Source: JBBDWZ01 sp050732575 (GTDB taxonomy: Bacteria > Gemmatimonadota > Gemmatimonadetes > Longimicrobiales > RSA9). Taken from it: a stretch of 21,373 bases of DNA. Positions 1 to 8,097 of this stretch are shown here, in pieces (the first letter of the stretch is position 1; every line of letters begins with the position of its first letter). The notes under the pieces were generated by a model, which saw nothing but the letters and a program-made list of their open reading frames with translations, made no database searches and had not been told where the DNA came from. The DNA lies in contig JBOHRF010000062.1 of assembly GCA_050732575.1 (NCBI GenBank), positions 1 through 21,373 of the forward strand, read 5' to 3'. The translations under genes and the position numbers were made by a program.

Positions 1-135
1 ACTTTCACCTGCGTGGATACATCACCTTCGTGGCGCACCGTGAACGTAGGCGTGCTCGTCCGTAAAATCCGTTTCCGTTGTTAGGTCTCACCCCCCGGCT
101 TTCTTTCCCTCTTCCGGGTATCTGTACAAGTATCC

Positions 136-141
136 TATAAT
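136..141 (+). promoter_or_regulatory. Candidate -10 box (TATAAT) of the sdh operon promoter
   Basis: A perfect TATAAT lies 32 bp before the preferred start codon at 173. No good -35 box is seen 16-18 bp upstream, so an activator or a weak -35 would be needed. An in-frame ATG at 140 overlaps this box, so if it is the -10 element that ATG cannot be in the transcript. This supports the downstream start at 173. Inference from motif only. Confidence 0.4.
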
Positions 142-172
142 GCGCGCCTCCCAAAGACTGTGGAGTCGAGTT

Positions 173-976
173 ATGGCGATTGGAGTACCGGCGATGCAGC
201 GACCTCGCTTCGGGCAGACGGCACGCCCTGACGCCTGGTGGGTGCAACCCGCAGTTGTGTTCCTGGGACTGGCTGCATTCGTGGGTTACGCTACGTGGGC
301 GGCGTTCCAGGGAGATCACTATACGTATGGTCCCTATCTCTCGCCGTTTTACTCACCCGAGTTGTTCGGCAGCTCGCATCATGCCTGGTTTGGGCCGCAG
401 CCGACGTGGTGGCCTGCCTGGCTGCCGTTTTCTCCGGCACTGCTCATCCTGGGCGGGCCCGTTGGATTCCGGTTCACGTGTTATTACTACCGTGGTGCGT
501 ATTACAAATCATTTTGGGCGGATCCGCCTGCCTGTGCCGTGGGTGAGCCGCGCAAACACTATCGCGGCGAACGCTTCTTCCCGCTGATTCTGCAGAACGT
601 GCATCGCTATTTTCTGTATATCGCGCTGCTCTTCATTGTCATCCTTGCGTATGACGTCTGGAAAGCGCTCTGGTTCGAGAATCCGGCCACGGGCCAGACC
701 GAGTTTGGCCTTGGATTGGGCACCCTGGTATTGGCGGTCAACGTTGGGCTCCTGGGTGGCTACACGCTGGGCTGTCACTCGTTGCGTCACCTGGTCGGTG
801 GCCGGCTGACCCAGCTCTCGCGCAAACCGGTCCGTCTCAAGAGTTACAACGGCGTCAGCGCACTCAACCGGCGGCACATGTTGTTTGCCTGGTCGAGCCT
901 GGTTTGGGTCGGCTTTGCCGATCTTTACGTGCGCCTTTGCTCGATGGGGATCTGGACCGATTGGAGGATCCTCTGA
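173..976 (+). CDS. sdhC: Succinate dehydrogenase membrane anchor subunit (Sdh1-type, single polypeptide)
   Basis: A 267-residue membrane protein that should anchor SdhA and SdhB to the inner membrane and pass electrons to quinone. Hydrophobic segments lie near residues 24-43, 84-99, 146-167, 178-200 and 236-254. The size, the gene order (anchor, sdhA, sdhB) and motifs such as FTCYYYRGAYYKSFW and LILQNVHRYFLY match the single-chain anchor of mycobacterial Sdh1 rather than the separate SdhC and SdhD of enterobacteria. Conserved-looking Cys and His residues are C103, C121, H144, C201, H202 and H206, candidate cofactor ligands. I chose ATG 173 because GGAG at 162-165 sits 7 bp upstream; the in-frame ATG at 140 overlaps a TATAAT box and has no ribosome site. 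ATG 194, with GGAG at 182-185, is an alternative. The stop overlaps the sdhA start by one base (TGATG), so the genes are translationally coupled. Confidence 0.85.
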   Translation: MAIGVPAMQRPRFGQTARPDAWWVQPAVVFLGLAAFVGYATWAAFQGDHYTYGPYLSPFYSPELFGSSHHAWFGPQPTWWPAWLPFSPALLILGGPVGFRFTCYYYRGAYYKSFWADPPACAVGEPRKHYRGERFFPLILQNVHRYFLYIALLFIVILAYDVWKALWFENPATGQTEFGLGLGTLVLAVNVGLLGGYTLGCHSLRHLVGGRLTQLSRKPVRLKSYNGVSALNRRHMLFAWSSLVWVGFADLYVRLCSMGIWTDWRIL

Positions 977-2796
977 TGGCCGAGCATCAGGCCTTCGAGT
1001 ATGACGTGCTCGTGATTGGTGCCGGTGGCGCAGGTCTGCGCGCGGCCATTGCAGCCTCGGCTGCCGGCGTTTCGGTCGGTGTTGTTTGCAAATCGCTGTT
1101 GGGCAAAGCGCACACTGTGATGGCTGAGGGTGGCGTGGCCGCGGCCCTGGGCAATGTGGATGACCGGGATAGTTGGCGCGTCCATTTTGCCGACACCATG
1201 CGGGGCGGCCAGTACGTCAACAACTGGCGAATGGCGGAACTGCACGCGCGCGAAGCACCTGCGTGCGTGCGCGAGCTGGAAGCCTGGGGTGCGCTCTTCG
1301 ATCGCACCGCGGATGGTCGCATTCTGCAGCGCAACTTTGGTGGCCATCGGTACCCGCGTCTGGCGCACGTGGGTGACCGTACCGGACTGGAGATGATCCG
1401 CACACTGCAGGATCATGGCGTACACCAGGGCATACATGTGCACATGGAATGCACGATCATCCGTCTGCTGCAGGACGATCGGGGCGTGGTGGGCGCCTTC
1501 GGTTACGAGCGCGAGCGCGGCCGCATCCAGGTATTCCGCGCCAAAGCGATCGTGCTGGCCACGGGCGGCATTGGCCGCGCTTACAAGATCACCAGCAACA
1601 GCTGGGAGTACACCGGCGATGGACAAACGCTGGCCTATGATGCCGGTGCTGAGCTGATCGACATGGAGTACGTGCAATTCCATCCCACCGGCATGGTCTG
1701 GCCGCCCAGTGTGCGCGGTATCCTGGTGACGGAAGGCGTCCGTGGTGAAGGTGGCATTCTGATCAATAAAGAAGGTCGCCGCTTCATGTTCGATGACATT
1801 CCACCGAACTATCGCAGTCAAACGGCCGACAACGAAGAAGAGGGCTGGCGCTACACGCAGGGTGACAAGAACGCGCGCCGTCCGCCCGAGCTGCTTACGC
1901 GCGATCATGTGGCCCGCTGCATTGTGCGCGAAATCAAGGAGGGCCGGGGCAGCCCGCACGGTGGTGTGTTTCTGGACATTGCCTGGATTGGCAAGAAGCT
2001 GCCCAAACATGCCGATCACATCAAGCGCAAACTGCCCAGCATGTATCACCAGTTCATGCAGCTGGCCGGTATTGACATCACGGAAATCGCCATGGAGGTC
2101 GGCCCCACCACCCACTATATCATGGGCGGTGTGCGCGTGGATGCTGACACACAAATGTCGAACGTGCCCGGTCTATTCGCGGCCGGTGAATGCGCGGCCG
2201 GCCTGCACGGTGCCAATCGGCTAGGCGGCAACTCGCTATCCGACCTGCTCGTGTTTGGCTGCCGGGCCGGCCGGTATGCCGCCGAGTTTACGCGCACGCA
2301 ACCAAACCGGCGCATCCAGCCGGACCAGATCGAGCAAATTGCCCGCTGGGCCGTGGCACCCTTTGGACGTATGGGCGCGGCGGGAGCCACTTCACCGTTC
2401 GAAATTCAGTACGCGCTGCAGGACATGATGCAGGCGTTGGTGGGCATCGTGCGCAGCGAAGATGAAATGGCCAGGGCCATCGTCGGCATCGATGAGTTGC
2501 GCGCGCGCGCCGCCCAGGTGGCCGTGCCCGGCAACCGCGAGTACAACCCCGGCTGGCACACCGCACTCGATCTCCACAGCCTGCTCACCGTTTCGGAAGC
2601 TATCGCCCGGTCCGCCCTGGAACGCAAAGAAAGCCGGGGCGCACATTTTCGCGAGGACTACCCCGAGAAAGACCCGGCCTGGGGTACGACCACACTGGTC
2701 ATCAGCAAAGGCCAGGACGGGCGCATGCAGGTGCGTCGGGATACGGTGCCCCAGGTACCACCCGAGCTGCAACAAATTTTCGAGGAAATGAAATGA
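976..2796 (+). CDS. sdhA: Succinate dehydrogenase flavoprotein subunit
   Basis: This 606-residue subunit oxidises succinate to fumarate and passes two electrons through FAD to SdhB. The dinucleotide-binding GxGxxG is at residues 15-20 (GAGGAG). H46 in the AHTVMAEGG segment aligns with the histidine that binds FAD covalently in SdhA/FrdA proteins. The capping-domain and active-site segments HPTG, TEGVRGEGG, ELLTRDHVAR (catalytic arginine), THYIMGGVRVD and GANRLGGNSLSDLLVFG are all present, so the enzyme looks intact. Length is slightly above the 588 residues of the E. coli protein. Start ATG 976 has GGAGG at 963-967 and overlaps the anchor-gene stop; an upstream TTG at 904 is in frame but lies inside the anchor gene. 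Neighbours and overlaps indicate one transcript with the anchor and sdhB. Fumarate reductase activity cannot be excluded from sequence. Confidence 0.96.
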   Translation: MAEHQAFEYDVLVIGAGGAGLRAAIAASAAGVSVGVVCKSLLGKAHTVMAEGGVAAALGNVDDRDSWRVHFADTMRGGQYVNNWRMAELHAREAPACVRELEAWGALFDRTADGRILQRNFGGHRYPRLAHVGDRTGLEMIRTLQDHGVHQGIHVHMECTIIRLLQDDRGVVGAFGYERERGRIQVFRAKAIVLATGGIGRAYKITSNSWEYTGDGQTLAYDAGAELIDMEYVQFHPTGMVWPPSVRGILVTEGVRGEGGILINKEGRRFMFDDIPPNYRSQTADNEEEGWRYTQGDKNARRPPELLTRDHVARCIVREIKEGRGSPHGGVFLDIAWIGKKLPKHADHIKRKLPSMYHQFMQLAGIDITEIAMEVGPTTHYIMGGVRVDADTQMSNVPGLFAAGECAAGLHGANRLGGNSLSDLLVFGCRAGRYAAEFTRTQPNRRIQPDQIEQIARWAVAPFGRMGAAGATSPFEIQYALQDMMQALVGIVRSEDEMARAIVGIDELRARAAQVAVPGNREYNPGWHTALDLHSLLTVSEAIARSALERKESRGAHFREDYPEKDPAWGTTTLVISKGQDGRMQVRRDTVPQVPPELQQIFEEMK

Positions 2797-3605
2797 GTAT
2801 GGGGCAGGCAACCTTCAGGATCTGGCGCGGCGGGGCGAGCGCGGGCGAATTCCGTGACTATGAGACGGAGATCGTAGAAGGCATGGTCGTATTGGATGCG
2901 GTGCACGTCATCCAATCCGAGCAGGCGCCCGACCTGGCCGTGCGCTGGAACTGCAAGGCCGGCAAGTGCGGCTCCTGCTCGGCCGAAGTCAACGGCATGC
3001 CCAAGCTCATGTGTATGACGCGCGTGAGCGATCTGCCGCTCGACCGGCCGGTCACCATTGAGCCCGTGCGCGCGTTCCCGCGCATCAAGGATCTGGTCAC
3101 CGATGTGTCCTGGAACTTCGAGGCCAAGAAACGCATCCGCGCCTTCAAACCCCGGCCGCCCGATGCGCCCGATGGCACCTGGCGCATGGCCCAGGCCGAC
3201 GTGGATCGCGTGATGGAATTCCGTAAATGTATCGAGTGTTTTCTGTGTCAGGATGTCTGTCACGTGTTGCGCGACCATCAGCTGTATCAGGAGTTTGTTG
3301 GGCCACGCGTTCTGGTGCACGCGGCCGCGCTCGAGATGCATCCGCTCGACGTGGAAGACCGCACCACTGAGCTGCGCGAGCGCGACGGCATCGGTTATTG
3401 CAACATCACGAAGTGTTGCACGCGCGTCTGCCCGGAGCATATCACAATCACCGACAACGCCATCATTCCGCTCAAGGAGCGCGTGGTCGATCGCGCGTAC
3501 GATCCGATCGCCAAGTTGGTGCAGCTCGTGCGCGGCAGCAGGAAGGGTGCGGAACTCGCACGGCCGGCCAGCACCCAAACACCGGCCCTGGGCGGCGGCG
3601 GCTGA
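2793..3605 (+). CDS. sdhB: Succinate dehydrogenase iron-sulfur subunit
   Basis: A 270-residue protein that relays electrons from the flavin of SdhA to the membrane anchor through three Fe-S clusters. The N-terminal ferredoxin-like domain has the [2Fe-2S] ligands C54, C59, C62 and C74. The C-terminal domain has C146-x2-C149-x2-C152-x3-C156 and C203-x5-C209-x3-C213-P, as expected for the [4Fe-4S] and [3Fe-4S] clusters. The fourth cysteine of the first motif is followed by His rather than the Pro common in enterobacterial SdhB. I believe this is normal for the Sdh1-type branch (family knowledge, not checked). The last 20 or so residues are a low-complexity tail ending in four glycines. The start overlaps the sdhA stop as ATGA, with GAGG at 2782-2785, so expression is coupled. 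Confidence 0.95.
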   Translation: MSMGQATFRIWRGGASAGEFRDYETEIVEGMVVLDAVHVIQSEQAPDLAVRWNCKAGKCGSCSAEVNGMPKLMCMTRVSDLPLDRPVTIEPVRAFPRIKDLVTDVSWNFEAKKRIRAFKPRPPDAPDGTWRMAQADVDRVMEFRKCIECFLCQDVCHVLRDHQLYQEFVGPRVLVHAAALEMHPLDVEDRTTELRERDGIGYCNITKCCTRVCPEHITITDNAIIPLKERVVDRAYDPIAKLVQLVRGSRKGAELARPASTQTPALGGGG

Positions 3606-4129
3606 TGGACCCAACGCAGGACGAACCGCAGTTCACGCTCAAGGCGCTTTCGCCGGAGGGCATCCCGGCAGCCTTGCAGAAGGCCGAACGTTATCGCCTG
3701 TTGAATGAGCCCTGGCAGGCCGAAAGCATCTGTCGCGATATCCTGACCATCGACGCTGCGCACGAGCAGGCGCTCATTACTCTGGTTCTGGCCATCACCG
3801 ATCAATTCCCATCGGCCGGCACCCAGCGCAGCGCGGAAGCGCGTCAGGTGCTGGCGCAACTGACGAGCGAGTACAAACGCGCATACTACTCGGGTATCAT
3901 CTGGGAGCGGCGCGCAACCGCACAGCCGGCCCTGCACACAGCCGCAGCCGGTCACATCGCTTATGACGCCCTACGTCACGCCATGTCCTTCTACGAGCAA
4001 GCCGAGCGCATCCGCCCGGCCGGCAACGATGAGGCATTGCTGCGCTGGAATACGTGCGCGCGCATGATCTCCGGCCATCCTCACATTCGCCCGCTGCGCG
4101 AGGATGTGCCGCAGGTCGAGCTGGAGTGA
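3605..4129 (+). CDS. Small TPR-like protein in the sdh operon
   Basis: A 174-residue soluble protein with no signal peptide and no membrane segment. Residues 20-65 read like paired TPR helices (AALQKAERYRLLNEPWQAES then ICRDILTIDAAHEQALITLVL). A further TPR-like helix lies near residues 120-150 (ALRHAMSFYEQAERIRPAGN). TPR folds are protein-binding scaffolds. The ATG overlaps the sdhB stop by one base (TGATG), so it is almost certainly made with the complex. An assembly factor or accessory subunit for the dehydrogenase is plausible, but that is inference from position only. An in-frame start at 3398 would lie inside sdhB and is rejected. The gene ends in a palindrome shared with the convergent bPH gene. 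Confidence 0.78.
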   Translation: MDPTQDEPQFTLKALSPEGIPAALQKAERYRLLNEPWQAESICRDILTIDAAHEQALITLVLAITDQFPSAGTQRSAEARQVLAQLTSEYKRAYYSGIIWERRATAQPALHTAAAGHIAYDALRHAMSFYEQAERIRPAGNDEALLRWNTCARMISGHPHIRPLREDVPQVELE

Positions 4130-4137
4130 CGCGTCAC
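4126..4137. repeat. 12-bp perfect palindrome holding both convergent stop codons
   Basis: GTGACGCGTCAC equals its own reverse complement. The plus-strand TPR-like gene stops within it (TGA 4127-4129) and the minus-strand bPH gene stops within it (4134-4136). A further CGTCAC copy at 4139-4144 allows an alternative hairpin with GTGACG at 4126-4131. There is no T tract on either side, so it is not a standard intrinsic terminator, although a bidirectional stop signal is possible. Confidence 0.55.
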
Positions 4138-4883
4138 CCGTCACGCGTAGCTGCCGCTCTGACCAGCTTCGCCTCGGCAGCGAACTCGAGTGCCGCGCTG
4201 AGCAGGTCTGGCGCGGGAGCGTCGTCGGGATCGCCCAGTCCGGCATCGCGATGCTGACGCAGCCGTTCGCGCATGGTATTGCGCACCATTTCCGGATGCG
4301 CGATGCCGCGGAAATGCGCCACGTGCAGATCGGGCTTGCCTTCCTCGAAATCAGATTGGCCGCCCTTGCCACCGGCGGTACGCACCTGCAGATCGGCAAT
4401 GCCGAGCAGACGCTGAATGGGCCCCTGACGAATGGAGACGTTCTGCACGTTGGCAAAGGTCACGGTCTGCTCGCTCATGCGGACCAGTCCTTCGCGGATA
4501 CGCAGACTGCGATCGCTCACAATGTACCAGCGCTGCTCGAAGTCCAGCCGGATCAGCAGAAACGAGGCGACGGCCTGGCCGATGAAGCCCGCAATGGCCC
4601 CTGCCTCGAGCAAATGGAACAGGAGCAGCAGGGTGTCGCGACTCAGCGTGATAAAACCGAGGGAAATCTGGCCCGGCAGGATGCGCGGCACGGCGACAGC
4701 GGCGAAAGCGACTGCTGACCAAAGGCCGAGCAGACCGAACGCATTCTTGATCAGCCATTTCACAACGCGGTACCAGAAGAAGTTGGGCGCCGCGCGAAAG
4801 ATCTGCACCTGCTCGTCACCTTCCGGCGCGCTGGGCTCGTGCGGCACGCGCAATAAGTCGAGCAGAGCGCTGCGTATGCTCAC
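4134..4883 (-). CDS. bPH2 (YdbS/YdbT-type) PH-domain membrane protein, distal gene
   Basis: A 249-residue protein with two hydrophobic segments (about residues 45-67 and 80-112) followed by a bacterial PH-like domain. The domain signature is clear: QRWYIVSDRSLRIREGLVRM, then TFANVQNVSIRQGPIQRLLG and LQVRTAGG. This is the PF03703 (bPH2) pattern of membrane proteins found in pairs. Their molecular role is mostly unknown; links to envelope stress or membrane homeostasis have been suggested for the family. The gene begins with GTG (complement of 4881-4883), overlapping the stop of the upstream bPH gene by four bases (GTGA), so the two are coupled and may form a hetero-oligomer. The C-terminal 60 residues are charged and Ala-rich and were not recognised. 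Confidence 0.85.
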   Translation of the reverse strand: MSIRSALLDLLRVPHEPSAPEGDEQVQIFRAAPNFFWYRVVKWLIKNAFGLLGLWSAVAFAAVAVPRILPGQISLGFITLSRDTLLLLFHLLEAGAIAGFIGQAVASFLLIRLDFEQRWYIVSDRSLRIREGLVRMSEQTVTFANVQNVSIRQGPIQRLLGIADLQVRTAGGKGGQSDFEEGKPDLHVAHFRGIAHPEMVRNTMRERLRQHRDAGLGDPDDAPAPDLLSAALEFAAEAKLVRAAATRDG

Positions 4884-5476
4884 GGTCGGACCTGTTTTTC
4901 CAGTAGCGCGCGCAATGCGCGCAGTTCGGTGGTTGCCTGGATCAGTGCGTCGGCCACGGCAGCCAGCTCGCCACCGGATGATGCCGATGTGACCGCCAGT
5001 GCTGTGGAAGGCGGTTGCGAACGCGCGCCGCGGGCGCCGCGCATGCGCGCGTACAGCTCATCGCGGACCTGCTCGAAGTCGGGCAGCCCTTCAATGGTCA
5101 TTTCGGCGGCTGAGTTTCCACTTGCGGTCTGCACCTGCACGCGGCCCAGGCCCAGCCAGCGTTCTACCACATTGCTCACCAGGTGGATGTCCTGGATGCG
5201 GGCATAAGTGAGGCTGACCTCGCGGCGGAATAGGATGCCCCAGCGCATGGTGACGCCATCGGGATCGAATTCGTAGCGCAACGTGCGAAATCGGAAGATT
5301 CGGACGGGCAATACGACCAGGATCGCCGGTCCCGTGAGAATCGATTGCAACGCGTAATAAAGCAGAAGGGAACGCCGTGGCCGGCGTGTGCCCTTGAGCG
5401 CGGCCCGGGCAGGATCGACCACTGCGGTGGCGGCCGACGCCGTGGTATCCCGTGGGCTAGCAGTGGTCACACTCAT
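4880..5476 (-). CDS. bPH2 (YdbS/YdbT-type) PH-domain membrane protein, proximal gene
   Basis: A 198-residue protein. After a Ser/Thr/Ala-rich N-terminus of about 30 residues comes a hydrophobic stretch (residues 37-58, LLLYYALQSILTGPAILVVL), then a PH-like domain with LRYEFDPDGVTMRWGILFRR, YARIQDIHLVSNVVERWLGL and VQVQTASGN. This is the same family as its downstream neighbour, and the four-base overlap indicates a coupled pair. The last 35 residues form a likely amphipathic or coiled helix (LAAVADALIQATTELRALRA), perhaps for oligomerisation. ATG at 5474-5476 (complement) has no strong ribosome site. It is transcribed divergently from the large TPR gene across a roughly 200-bp gap. Confidence 0.85.
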   Translation of the reverse strand: MSVTTASPRDTTASAATAVVDPARAALKGTRRPRRSLLLYYALQSILTGPAILVVLPVRIFRFRTLRYEFDPDGVTMRWGILFRREVSLTYARIQDIHLVSNVVERWLGLGRVQVQTASGNSAAEMTIEGLPDFEQVRDELYARMRGARGARSQPPSTALAVTSASSGGELAAVADALIQATTELRALRALLEKQVRP

Positions 5477-5678
5477 CTGGCTTCACTATTCCGAGACTGT
5501 AACATGGTATTAATGGCTACCCGGTGGTCCCTGGAAGATCCGGGTGCATGCCTGGCCCGGGCAAGAAACCCTACGGAGCAATGCATGCAAGAGTGACGGT
5601 GCCCGGGGCGCGCATCTGGCCACCGCGCCCGGCCTCGCCATATTGTTTGCAGGCATTACGAGATTGTCACCCAACAAC

Positions 5679-8009
5679 ATGGCAAGCGCCGGCTCTTTTT
5701 CCGGCCTCAGTAAAAGCATGTCATTTTCACGCGAGTTAGTCACGCGCCGCGTCCCTCAATTCCTGGCCCTCTATCTGGGTGTGGCCTGGGGTGTGGTGCA
5801 GTTCATCAATTTCCTGGAAGACCGATACGCGCTATCCCCGCATTTGACTGACTTTGCGCTGCTCGGCCTGGCCCTGCTCATACCGAGCGTCGTGTTGTTC
5901 ACCTACAACCACGGCAAACCCGGACGTGACGAGTGGACGCGTTCGGACAAGTTGGGTCTGTCGGTCAATATCATCATCGCGGTGGCCGTCCTGCTGCTGG
6001 TCTTCCGCAACAAGGATTTGGGCGCCGTAGTCAGCTCGGTGACCACCAAGAATGAAACCGGCCAGACCGTGAAGCGGGCGGTGGCCAAGGCGTCGTTCCG
6101 CAAACGGCTTGCGCTCTTCAATTTCGACGGTGCCGCCGATGATACGGCCATTGCCTGGCTGCGTTACGGCCTGCCCCTCGGACTGGCTGTGGATCTCAGC
6201 CAGGACGGATTCATCGAATTACGACAGAGCGTGCAATTCCGCGGGAAGCTGCGTCAGCTCGGCTACGGCAACGAGCTCAACGTGCCGCTCAGTCTGAAGC
6301 GAACCATCGCCAACGAACAACATCTTCCCTATTTCAGCCATGCAACGATTTCACGCAAGGACGATCAGATCAGCGTGGAATTTGCGCTGTACAACAGCGA
6401 GAGTGGTGAGCTGGTTCAGCGCCGCATTTACACTGACACGGGTATTCTCGAGCTGGTGGACCGGCTCACTGTGGGATTGAAGCGCGATCTGGGCGTGCCG
6501 GAGACCAGCAAGGTGCCTGACCTGCCGGTGGCCGAAGTGCTAACCAGCTCGTTGCCCGCATTCCGCGCGTTTGCGGAAGGCGCGGCGGCCCTTCAGTTGA
6601 ACAATCAATGGCCTCAGGCCACGGCACACCTGGAAAAGGCGGTTGCACTCGATCCAACCTTTGCCAACGCGTGGTACACGCTGCACAACGTGTACTTGTT
6701 GTCGAACCAGCGCCAGGACGCCATGCCGCCGCTGCAAAAGGCGATCGATCACATTTATCGGTTTCCCGAACGGATGCAGTACGTAGTGAAGTTCGAGTAT
6801 TACATGGTCAAGCAGGACAAGGAGCGCGCAGAGGCAGTTGCGCGCATGAACGTGGATGTTTTCCCACAGGACATTTCCAGCTACGAGCTTCTGTTGCAAC
6901 TGCAGTCCATGCGCTACGACCGGGACGGCATGATAGCCTCCGTGCATAAGATTCTGGAGCTCGATTCCTCACGGGCGGAAATGCTGCGCCAGTTGGGCGG
7001 CCTGTACGAAGTGAAAGGCGACTTCGATGACGCTCTGCGCTACTATACCCAGTACGCGCAGCGGTTTCCCAACCAGTCCGAAGCGTTTCTATCCATTGGT
7101 GAGCTGCAGAAAGTACTGGGCAATGTGCAGGAAGCGCGCGCCAATTTCGAAAAAGCAGGTGTGCTGGCTACGGGCCGTGTGGCACCCACGCTCGCGCTGG
7201 CCCGGCTGGAGACCGAGCAGGGCAACTTCGACGCCGCGCTGCGTCTCTACGAAGAGGCGCTGTCGAGTGCGCGTTCCGCGGAAGATCGTGCCCCGGCATT
7301 CGATGGTCTGGCCGACTACTACGATTTCCGGGGTCAGGTCAGGCGCTCGCTCGAGTACGTCGAGCAATTCGTGAAAGAGCAAGCCCGCTTCAACCCACCA
7401 CTGAATACCGCGCTAAACCAATTGAGCGCCCTGGGTACGTACGTGCGCGCCGGCAAAGCGGAGCTTGCCCGGCAGACTCTGCAACGCGTGTCGACGCAAC
7501 TAACGCCGCCCTTCCATCAACTCGCCGCCATGGGCGAAATGCAGCTCCTGATCGAGCTGGAGCGTCCGGATGAAGCAGAACCCGCGATTGTGCGAATGGA
7601 GCAGGCCATCCAGGCGCTGGGCTTACAGGTTTTGCAACCGCGAGTAGTCTTGGCGCGCGGCCGCCAGGCCGAACAACGCGGTCAGTATGCGCAGGCCAAC
7701 ACGTACTATGAAGAACGGCGCAAGTTGAATCCGGGCGAGGTCAGCATCTACGTTGCCATGGGCCGGTGCGAGCGCAAGTTGGGCCAATCGGCCAGGAGCA
7801 TCGAGCTGCTGCAAAAGACACTGCGCGTTCTGCCTTTCCACGCGCGCGCGAACTATGAGATTGGTCTGTCGTACCTGGAGGCGGGCCAGCGGGACAAAGC
7901 GCTCGAACATTTGCGGCGAGCCATGACTACCTGGAGTGCGGCCGACCCGGGCTACCGTCTACCTGCCGAAGCAAAAGCCAAGCTAAAAGAGCTGGAAGGC
8001 ACTCGATGA
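5679..8009 (+). CDS. Membrane-anchored TPR protein with TolB/CsgG-like N-terminal domain
   Basis: With ATG 5679 the protein has 776 residues. Three hydrophobic segments lie near residues 25-45 (PQFLALYLGVAWGVVQFINF), 58-77 and 93-110. Residues 142-270 look like the N-terminal alpha/beta domain of TolB/CsgG-type proteins: LALFNFDG, then WLRYGLPLGLAVDLSQDGFI. From about 295 to the C-terminus there is a long TPR array (for example PQATAHLEKAVALDPTFANA, DDALRYYTQYAQRFPN, ALEHLRRAMTTW). Such proteins probably scaffold complexes at the membrane; no enzymatic motif is visible. Start choice is uncertain: ATG 5718 (MSFSRELVTRR) is an equally good alternative, and the in-frame region 5544-5678 looks non-coding. 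It sits just upstream of the duplicated cassette, whose first genes also combine CsgG-like and TPR parts, so a shared function is possible but unproven. Confidence 0.85.
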   Translation: MASAGSFSGLSKSMSFSRELVTRRVPQFLALYLGVAWGVVQFINFLEDRYALSPHLTDFALLGLALLIPSVVLFTYNHGKPGRDEWTRSDKLGLSVNIIIAVAVLLLVFRNKDLGAVVSSVTTKNETGQTVKRAVAKASFRKRLALFNFDGAADDTAIAWLRYGLPLGLAVDLSQDGFIELRQSVQFRGKLRQLGYGNELNVPLSLKRTIANEQHLPYFSHATISRKDDQISVEFALYNSESGELVQRRIYTDTGILELVDRLTVGLKRDLGVPETSKVPDLPVAEVLTSSLPAFRAFAEGAAALQLNNQWPQATAHLEKAVALDPTFANAWYTLHNVYLLSNQRQDAMPPLQKAIDHIYRFPERMQYVVKFEYYMVKQDKERAEAVARMNVDVFPQDISSYELLLQLQSMRYDRDGMIASVHKILELDSSRAEMLRQLGGLYEVKGDFDDALRYYTQYAQRFPNQSEAFLSIGELQKVLGNVQEARANFEKAGVLATGRVAPTLALARLETEQGNFDAALRLYEEALSSARSAEDRAPAFDGLADYYDFRGQVRRSLEYVEQFVKEQARFNPPLNTALNQLSALGTYVRAGKAELARQTLQRVSTQLTPPFHQLAAMGEMQLLIELERPDEAEPAIVRMEQAIQALGLQVLQPRVVLARGRQAEQRGQYAQANTYYEERRKLNPGEVSIYVAMGRCERKLGQSARSIELLQKTLRVLPFHARANYEIGLSYLEAGQRDKALEHLRRAMTTWSAADPGYRLPAEAKAKLKELEGTR

Positions 8010-8097
8010 CTCGCCGGACTACCGGCCTCCTGGCCGACCTGCGGGACGCCACGTAGAAGTTCGACCCACAGTAGAATCAACGCCTGAAAAAACGTTG

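Noticed and set aside
140..172. Upstream ATG start for the Sdh anchor
   Set aside because: This ATG overlaps a perfect TATAAT box and lacks a ribosome site; ATG 173 has GGAG at good spacing.
5..319. Minus-strand 104-codon frame at the window start
   Set aside because: Overlaps the anchor gene, has no motif and no ribosome site; residue composition looks random.
925..2154. Antisense 409-codon open frame opposite sdhA
   Set aside because: Lies fully inside sdhA, whose motifs are unambiguous. High-GC codon bias readily produces long antisense frames; no recognisable domain.
3233..3253. SdhB Cys motif followed by His instead of Pro as a defect
   Set aside because: All cluster cysteines are present; the variation fits, to my knowledge, the Sdh1-type branch rather than loss of function.
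2658..3614. Antisense 318-codon open frame opposite sdhB
   Set aside because: sdhB has all Fe-S ligands in the sense frame; the antisense frame is a codon-bias shadow.
5544..5678. 45-residue N-terminal extension of the TPR membrane protein
   Set aside because: Composition is unlike the rest of the protein and the region must hold the divergent promoters; ATG 5679 or 5718 is preferred.
8013..8026. Hairpin GCCGG-ACTA-CCGGC just after the TPR gene as a terminator
   Set aside because: The stem is only 5 bp and no T tract follows; not enough to call an intrinsic terminator.
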